From Sediminibacterium roseum (lineage in GTDB: Bacteria > Bacteroidota > Bacteroidia > Chitinophagales > Chitinophagaceae), in the NCBI RefSeq assembly GCF_009939005.1, contig NZ_JAACJS010000002.1:216646-280645 (forward strand): a stretch of DNA of 64,000 nt, written 5' to 3'. How positions within the stretch are numbered: position 1 is the first letter of the stretch; every line of letters starts with the position of its first letter. Shown here piece by piece: positions 59,706 through 64,000 of the stretch. The position numbers were made by a program, and so were the translations under genes. The notes under the pieces are model-generated. The model saw only the letters and a list, made by a program, of their open reading frames with translations. It did not search any database and was not told where the DNA came from.

Positions 59706-59951
59706 ATGAGGAAGAAAGCTCTGTTCACTTTGGCCATGTTCGCAGCCTTCGGAACCCAGGCGCTGCATGCCCAATGTTCCATCTGCACCAAAACGGCCTC
59801 GCAACTCGGCGACGGCCCTGCTTCCGCATTGAATTCGGCCATACTTTACATGGCCTTTGCCCCGTTCGCCATCATGGGATACATCGGGTGGAGATGGTGG
59901 AAGAATGAAAAAAGATTCAACAACCCCCCAGACAACGAAGGCCTCCACTAA
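59706..59951 (+). CDS. Small membrane protein with CSIC motif
   Basis: This 81-residue protein has a signal peptide (1-22, ending HAQ), then CSICTKTASQLGDGPASALN and one membrane helix (about 46-62, MAFAPFAIMGYIGW). The Cys-x-x-Cys next to the signal cleavage site could bind metal or heme. The pattern is conserved in small Bacteroidota proteins, but I do not know their function. It has its own promoter box and is divergent from the aminotransferase. Confidence 0.7.
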   Translation: MRKKALFTLAMFAAFGTQALHAQCSICTKTASQLGDGPASALNSAILYMAFAPFAIMGYIGWRWWKNEKRFNNPPDNEGLH

Positions 59952-59958
59952 CCCCCCT

Positions 59959-59984
59959 CCGTGAAAATCCGTGTAATCCGTGGC
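59959..59984. repeat. Half copy of family A repeat
   Basis: GTGTAATCCGTGGC with the preceding GTGAAAATCC matches one arm end of the family A repeats, but no facing arm is nearby. Confidence 0.5.
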
Positions 59985-60026
59985 AAAAAAAACACCAAGC
60001 TTCACTCCCCCCAAGAAAAAAGGAAA

Positions 60027-60923
60027 CTATTCCCGCAAATACGCTTTTATAAACCCATACAAATTAATATCCCCACTCTCTTCTATTTCTTTTTTTAAAC
60101 GCGCCTTGTCAACATCCTTCATCCGGTACTGCTGTATCAAGTGAAAGGCCTTCTCTGCCAGCAACCAGTATTTCTTATCTGACTTGCCCGCCTGCGATTG
60201 ATGTTCCTCTATCTTACCCAACAATTCGCTTACCCCTTCCTTCTGCAACGCCACTGTTTTTACGATCGCGATTTCATTTGCTTTTTTGTGGAAAGCCGGT
60301 GCAAGCATCAACTGCAGGTTTTTTACGAATGTATTTGCATCAGGGCGGTCGGCCTTGTTTACTACGAAGATGTCGGCGATCTCCATCAACCCGGCCTTCA
60401 TGGTTTGTACCTCGTCGCCCGCCTCGGGAACCACCACCACCACGGTGGTATCTGCAAGACCCGCAATCTCTATTTCGCTTTGTCCCACTCCAACCGTTTC
60501 TATGATCAATTGATCAAAACCTGCTGCCTTCATCACATCTGCGATCTCAATGATTTTGGGGTGGAGCCCACCCAGGCTGCCGCGTGTGGCCAGCGACCGT
60601 ATAAAAACGTTGGGATGGTTGTACCATTCGCTCATCCGTATCCTGTCGCCCAACAGTGCACCCAGGTTAAAAGGCGAAGAGGGATCGATACAAAGCACGC
60701 CTACTTTTTTTCCCTGCGCAACCATCTCACCGATCAATGCGTCTACCAATGTGCTTTTACCTGCGCCCGGCGGGCCGGTGATGCCGATGATCTTTGTTGA
60801 TGAGGGTGGAAGCTGCAGCAACAATTCATCATACCCATCCACTTCATTCTCCACAAGAGAAATGGCGCGGGCGAGCGATTTTGCGTTGCCGTTGATAATA
60901 TCGTGCAATAATTCCTTCCACAT
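60027..60923 (-). CDS. meaB: MeaB/ArgK-type G3E GTPase
   Basis: This 298-residue protein is the GTPase chaperone that loads and protects adenosylcobalamin in methylmalonyl-CoA mutase. Walker A is GPPGAGKS (50-57), followed by CIDPSSPFNLGALLGDRIRM and VVNKADRPDA. The mutase genes are not in this window. The start at 60923 was chosen because the longer frame to 61526 reads across a divergent gene. It is divergent from the O-antigen ligase gene with 37 bp between. Confidence 0.9.
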   Translation of the reverse strand: MWKELLHDIINGNAKSLARAISLVENEVDGYDELLLQLPPSSTKIIGITGPPGAGKSTLVDALIGEMVAQGKKVGVLCIDPSSPFNLGALLGDRIRMSEWYNHPNVFIRSLATRGSLGGLHPKIIEIADVMKAAGFDQLIIETVGVGQSEIEIAGLADTTVVVVVPEAGDEVQTMKAGLMEIADIFVVNKADRPDANTFVKNLQLMLAPAFHKKANEIAIVKTVALQKEGVSELLGKIEEHQSQAGKSDKKYWLLAEKAFHLIQQYRMKDVDKARLKKEIEESGDINLYGFIKAYLRE

Positions 60924-60960
60924 GATTGCTAAAGTAAAATCTATACACGAATTTAGATGA

Positions 60961-62160
60961 ATGATGCAAAGCGGATCGAAAAATAATTGGCAGCAGCTAT
61001 GGGTGTTTGGCTTACTGGTTGCTTTGCTGATCGGTTTGCTGGTGAGCCGCGCAGTTGTTTCTTTTGCGTCGGTGCTTGTTGTGGTGCCTTTCTTTTTTAA
61101 TGCACGAAAAATGGAACCCGCCTGTCTTTTTGCAATCGCGTTGCTGATGTTGCCACCGCTTGTCTCGGGGTTGTGGAGCGAAGACAAAGCATCCTGGTGG
61201 AACAGCGTATCAATTAAATTACCCCTGCTCACCCTGATGCTGGGCCTGTGCAGCGTTGAATTTTCTTTTGCGCGGTGGAAACAGCTTGTTTTTGTTTTGT
61301 TGTTCATCGCTGCAGCCGGCTGCTGCTGGAGCCTCTCGCAATATTCTTTTGCCATACAGGAAGCGTACCTGAGGGCCAAGACATTACCCACGCTGATGGA
61401 CAACGACCACATCCGTTTCAGCTGGTTGGCAGCGGTTGCCGTGTTCCTGGGATTGTATTGTTTGGTGGAAGAAAAAAAGACCGTTGTAAAAATATTTCTT
61501 TCGCTGGTGGTGTTGTTCCTTATCATTTACCTGCACATCCTTGCCGCGAAAACGGGGTTGGCCTGTTTGTATGGCGGAGGCATCCTTTATTTTTTTCATC
61601 TCGTGTTCATCCAAAAAAAATGGAGAACAGGTGCCGCCCTTGCCGTTGCTGTTGTAGTGATGGCATTCGCTGCCTACAAAACCATACCCACGCTCCGGAA
61701 CCGCATTCAATATGTTGTGTATGATTTCCAGCACTATTCAAAAGGCAATGCCATGCCCGGTTACAGCGATGGCGCGCGATGGCTGTCTATGCGGGCGGGG
61801 TATGCGGTTATGACGGCCAATCGTGTAACAGGCGTTGGTGCGGGCGATGTGTTGATGGCGGTTAACAAATGGCACGATGCAAATAACCCGCAGAGCCCTG
61901 CGTCTGATCGTTTCTTGCCCGCCAGCGAATGGCTCGTTTACGGCGCTGCGGCCGGCTGGCCGGGTTTTTTATTTTTTACCGGGGGATTGCTGTTGCTGCT
62001 TTATGCCACCACTTCCAAAAATGCATTGTCGTTTGTGTTATCGGCAACCACGCTCATCCCTTTTTTGATCGACGATACATTGGAAGGGCAATACGGCGTG
62101 GTAATACTGGCTTTTATTGCTTTCTTTGGGCAACGGAAATTAACCAAACCCAACGCATGA
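60961..62160 (+). CDS. O-antigen ligase/Wzy-like membrane protein
   Basis: This 399-residue polytopic protein has about 10-12 hydrophobic segments and a large periplasmic loop (about 245-320) typical of the Wzy/WaaL O-antigen ligase family: DNDHIRFSWLAAVAVF, ASDRFLPASEWLVYG and NRVTGVGAGDV. The family polymerises or transfers polysaccharide to lipid A-core. The following glycosyltransferase gene starts in its stop codon. Surface glycan assembly is the likely role. Confidence 0.82.
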   Translation: MMQSGSKNNWQQLWVFGLLVALLIGLLVSRAVVSFASVLVVVPFFFNARKMEPACLFAIALLMLPPLVSGLWSEDKASWWNSVSIKLPLLTLMLGLCSVEFSFARWKQLVFVLLFIAAAGCCWSLSQYSFAIQEAYLRAKTLPTLMDNDHIRFSWLAAVAVFLGLYCLVEEKKTVVKIFLSLVVLFLIIYLHILAAKTGLACLYGGGILYFFHLVFIQKKWRTGAALAVAVVVMAFAAYKTIPTLRNRIQYVVYDFQHYSKGNAMPGYSDGARWLSMRAGYAVMTANRVTGVGAGDVLMAVNKWHDANNPQSPASDRFLPASEWLVYGAAAGWPGFLFFTGGLLLLLYATTSKNALSFVLSATTLIPFLIDDTLEGQYGVVILAFIAFFGQRKLTKPNA

Positions 62161-62921
62161 ACCCTGCTATTTCGGTCGTGATCATTTGCAGAAATGAAGC
62201 ACACATCATCGCCCGTACCATCGCTGCCGCACAACGTGTATCGGGGGATGTGGTGGTGGTAGACAGCGGCAGTACCGATGGCACACAATCCATCGTATTG
62301 GCTGCCGGTGCACGTTTGATAGAAATGGACTGGCAGGGGTATGGTACCAACAAAAACAAAGGCGTGGCCGCCGCGCAACACGATTGGATCCTGTCTATAG
62401 ATGCCGACGAGATCATCGACGAAACGCTTACGCAAACGCTGAACGGGCTCTCGTTCACCGATCCATCCACTGTATTCAATATCCGTTTCCGCGCTTTTTT
62501 GGGTGATGTGATGATCAGGTACGGCGAATGGTCAAACGACCAGCACATACGCCTTTACAACCGCACGCGTGTTGCCTGGAACGAAGCGGCGGTGCATGAG
62601 GGACTGATCTTTCCGGAGGATACAAAAAAGAAGACCATCGGGGGGTATATCCATCATTATACATCCCGCAACATCCACGACTTTGCCGCGAAAACGGTTG
62701 GTTATGCCATGCTGAACGCAGAAAAATACCGCCTGCAGGGGAAAAAAGCATCGTGGCTGCAATGCCGCATTGCACCTGTTTTTTCGTTCATCAAGAATTA
62801 TTTTTTCCGTCTCGGTTTCCTCGATGGAGAAGCCGGGTTTACAGTTGCCCGTATGAATGCGTGGTATACCTGGCTGAAATATGTACGGCTGCGCGAGATG
62901 AACAGGAACGGGCGTGCATGA
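62157..62921 (+). CDS. Family 2 glycosyltransferase
   Basis: This 254-residue GT2 enzyme starts at ATG 62157, overlapping the O-antigen ligase stop as ATGA. The nucleotide-sugar domain shows ISVVIICRNEAHIIARTI, then VVVDSGSTDGTQ and the metal-binding SIDADEIID (DxD). The C-terminal part resembles WaaE/KdtX-type lipopolysaccharide glucosyltransferases: WNEAAVHEGL and FIKNYFFRLGFLDGEAGF. The pair with the ligase gene points to LPS or capsule glycan synthesis. Confidence 0.9.
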   Translation: MNPAISVVIICRNEAHIIARTIAAAQRVSGDVVVVDSGSTDGTQSIVLAAGARLIEMDWQGYGTNKNKGVAAAQHDWILSIDADEIIDETLTQTLNGLSFTDPSTVFNIRFRAFLGDVMIRYGEWSNDQHIRLYNRTRVAWNEAAVHEGLIFPEDTKKKTIGGYIHHYTSRNIHDFAAKTVGYAMLNAEKYRLQGKKASWLQCRIAPVFSFIKNYFFRLGFLDGEAGFTVARMNAWYTWLKYVRLREMNRNGRA

Positions 62922-62959
62922 GGCCGGCGGCGCATGGGTGTGCACAGGCATGTTTTTTT

Positions 62960-62967
62960 TAGCTTTG
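62960..62967 (+). promoter_or_regulatory. Minus-7 box 4 nt from ATG
   Basis: TAGCTTTG ends 4 nt before the ATG at 62972, the same leaderless spacing as at 34466 and 39143. Confidence 0.6.
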
Positions 62968-62971
62968 CCGC

Positions 62972-63613
62972 ATGACCAATTTTGTTCCGATATTTCCCTT
63001 GGCAATGGTGGTTTACCCAGGCGAAAAACTCAACCTCCACATTTTTGAACCGCGTTACAGGCAGCTGATCCATGAATGTTATGCAGAGGCAAAGCCATTC
63101 GGCGTTCCTGCGGTATTGTCGAACGGTGTTGCGGAAATGGGCACATTGGTAGCTGTCAAAGAAATAGCAGAAGTATACGAAGACGGCAAAATGGACATCC
63201 GTGTCCAGGGGATGGAGGTGTTCAGGATATTGGAAGTGGTAAAATCCATCCCGGGAAAATTATACAGCGGCGCGATCGTAAATTATCCAAAGAACATAGA
63301 AACGGGCCACCAGGAACTGTTGCGAAAAGTGATCATGGGCATACGCGAGTTGCACAAACTGCTCAATGTGAGCAAAGATTTTTCAAAACCGGATGATGCA
63401 TTAAAAAGTTACGACCTCGCCCATCATGCCGGGCTTTCTATTGAAGAAGAATACGAAATACTATCGCTGCTTCACGAAATGCAGCGCCTCGAATACCTCA
63501 AGCGCCATCTCTCAAAAGTGCTGCCCGTGGTGGCCGGAATGGAAAACCTGAAAGAAAAGATACAGTTGAACGGGCATTTTAGAGAGATGAAAGGGTTTAA
63601 CTTCGACTTTTGA
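62972..63613 (+). CDS. LON substrate-binding domain protein
   Basis: This 213-residue protein has only the N-terminal substrate-binding domain of Lon, with no ATPase or protease: FVPIFPLAMVVYPGEKLNLH, then FEPRYRQLIHEC and VQGMEVFRIL, ending in a helical bundle with SIEEEYEILSLLHEMQRLEY. Stand-alone LON domains are common and their function is unsettled; they may bind peptides. A minus-7 box lies 4 nt before the start. Confidence 0.88.
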   Translation: MTNFVPIFPLAMVVYPGEKLNLHIFEPRYRQLIHECYAEAKPFGVPAVLSNGVAEMGTLVAVKEIAEVYEDGKMDIRVQGMEVFRILEVVKSIPGKLYSGAIVNYPKNIETGHQELLRKVIMGIRELHKLLNVSKDFSKPDDALKSYDLAHHAGLSIEEEYEILSLLHEMQRLEYLKRHLSKVLPVVAGMENLKEKIQLNGHFREMKGFNFDF

Positions 63614-63716
63614 GCGTGGATGCAGATAGTGAGGGTGAATGAAATGCAGGATACATTCCTCCTGGCATAAAAACAAATTCACTCGCCGCTATTGACCCAC
63701 GGAAAACCAACCAACC

Positions 63717-64000
63717 ATGCAGACAACCCTCTGTTTCGATTTTGGCAATACGCGTTTGAAATGCGCGGTTTTTGAGGACCGCAATTTCAAGGAAGAAAGA
63801 GTACTGTTTACCGCAGAAGAAACCTCTATCCAGGAGCTGATCGACCAATACAAGCCAACCAAATCCATTCTCTCTTCGGTGATCAATCATCCGCTGCACA
63901 TCGAAAGCCTGCTGGCCAGGCACACGCAGTTTCACAAGCTCGATTACAATAGCAAACTGCCGCTTACCACGCCTGTGGGAAAACCCGAGACCATCGGCGC
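63717..64000 (+). CDS. coaX: Type III pantothenate kinase, N-terminal part
   Basis: The visible 94 codons start MQTTLCFDFGNTRLKCAVFE, with the DFGNT phosphate-binding motif of the ASKHA-fold CoaX family. SSVINHP is typical of the following strand, and TPVGKPETIGA matches the pantothenate-side loop near the end. The gene is cut by the window edge. CoaX phosphorylates pantothenate in coenzyme A synthesis. It follows the LON-domain gene after 103 bp. Confidence 0.9.
   Translation, partial: MQTTLCFDFGNTRLKCAVFEDRNFKEERVLFTAEETSIQELIDQYKPTKSILSSVINHPLHIESLLARHTQFHKLDYNSKLPLTTPVGKPETIG

Noticed and set aside
60924..61526. 201-codon extension of meaB upstream
   Set aside because: It is antisense to the O-antigen ligase gene; MeaB normally starts at the MWKELL-type position.

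Overview
The window looks like chromosome of a Bacteroidota member, most likely of the Chitinophagaceae (Chitinophaga/Niastella-like). The signs are repeated TAnnTTTG minus-7 promoter boxes, a short ribosomal protein THX, the futalosine menaquinone enzyme MqnC, methionine synthase encoded as two adjacent genes, and several families common in that phylum (DUF5777 barrel, DUF4286, SbsA-type Ig lipoprotein, RskA/ECF pairs, GHL10 hydrolase). The genus is an inference; no rRNA or tRNA gene was found to anchor it.

Layout. 1-3.7 kb: copper/metal handling (HMA-domain protein, DUF3347 protein, multicopper oxidase fused to a heavy-metal-binding motif and a CopB-like barrel). 3.7-6 kb: a Tat-exported Gfo/Idh/MocA oxidoreductase with a LacI-type palindrome upstream, and a lipoprotein. 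6.3-23.6 kb: core metabolism and envelope genes: aldehyde dehydrogenase and glutathione peroxidase (overlapping), dusB, CPBP protease, cdsA and psd for phospholipids, HAD nucleotidase, SDR, flavin reductase with an M16 peptidase pair, aspartyl protease-PDZ, mqnC, and an ECF sigma / membrane regulator / outer-membrane barrel cluster.

23.9-30.6 kb: an AT-richer defence island. A C5 cytosine methyltransferase, a small helix-turn-helix-like protein, a MORC/MutL-type GHKL ATPase with an inserted zinc ribbon, and an SF2 helicase with an N-terminal Mrr-like nuclease form one tightly packed plus-strand operon. A converging gene encodes an HhH-GPD glycosylase with the active-site Tyr of MIG-type thymine-DNA glycosylases. 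The set is best read as a MORC-type restriction-modification system carrying its own repair enzyme for 5-methylcytosine deamination. It is followed by AT-rich repeats and an internally deleted DUF6934-like gene with its small neighbour, which marks 23.7-32.2 kb as accessory DNA.

32.2-64 kb returns to housekeeping: L,D-transpeptidase, serS, gcvH, a second ECF/anti-sigma pair, VanZ, a radical SAM-SPASM enzyme, MarR, GHL10, a UvrD-like helicase-nuclease, recR, a YceI/DUF5777 cluster, split metH behind a structured leader, LOG, xthA, HU, THX, a Tat-exported class V aminotransferase, meaB, O-antigen ligase, glycosyltransferase 2, a LON-domain protein, and the start of coaX cut by the window edge.

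The non-coding DNA holds two dispersed inverted-repeat families, many minus-7 boxes (four placed exactly 4 nt before an ATG, suggesting leaderless mRNAs), and clear hairpin terminators.
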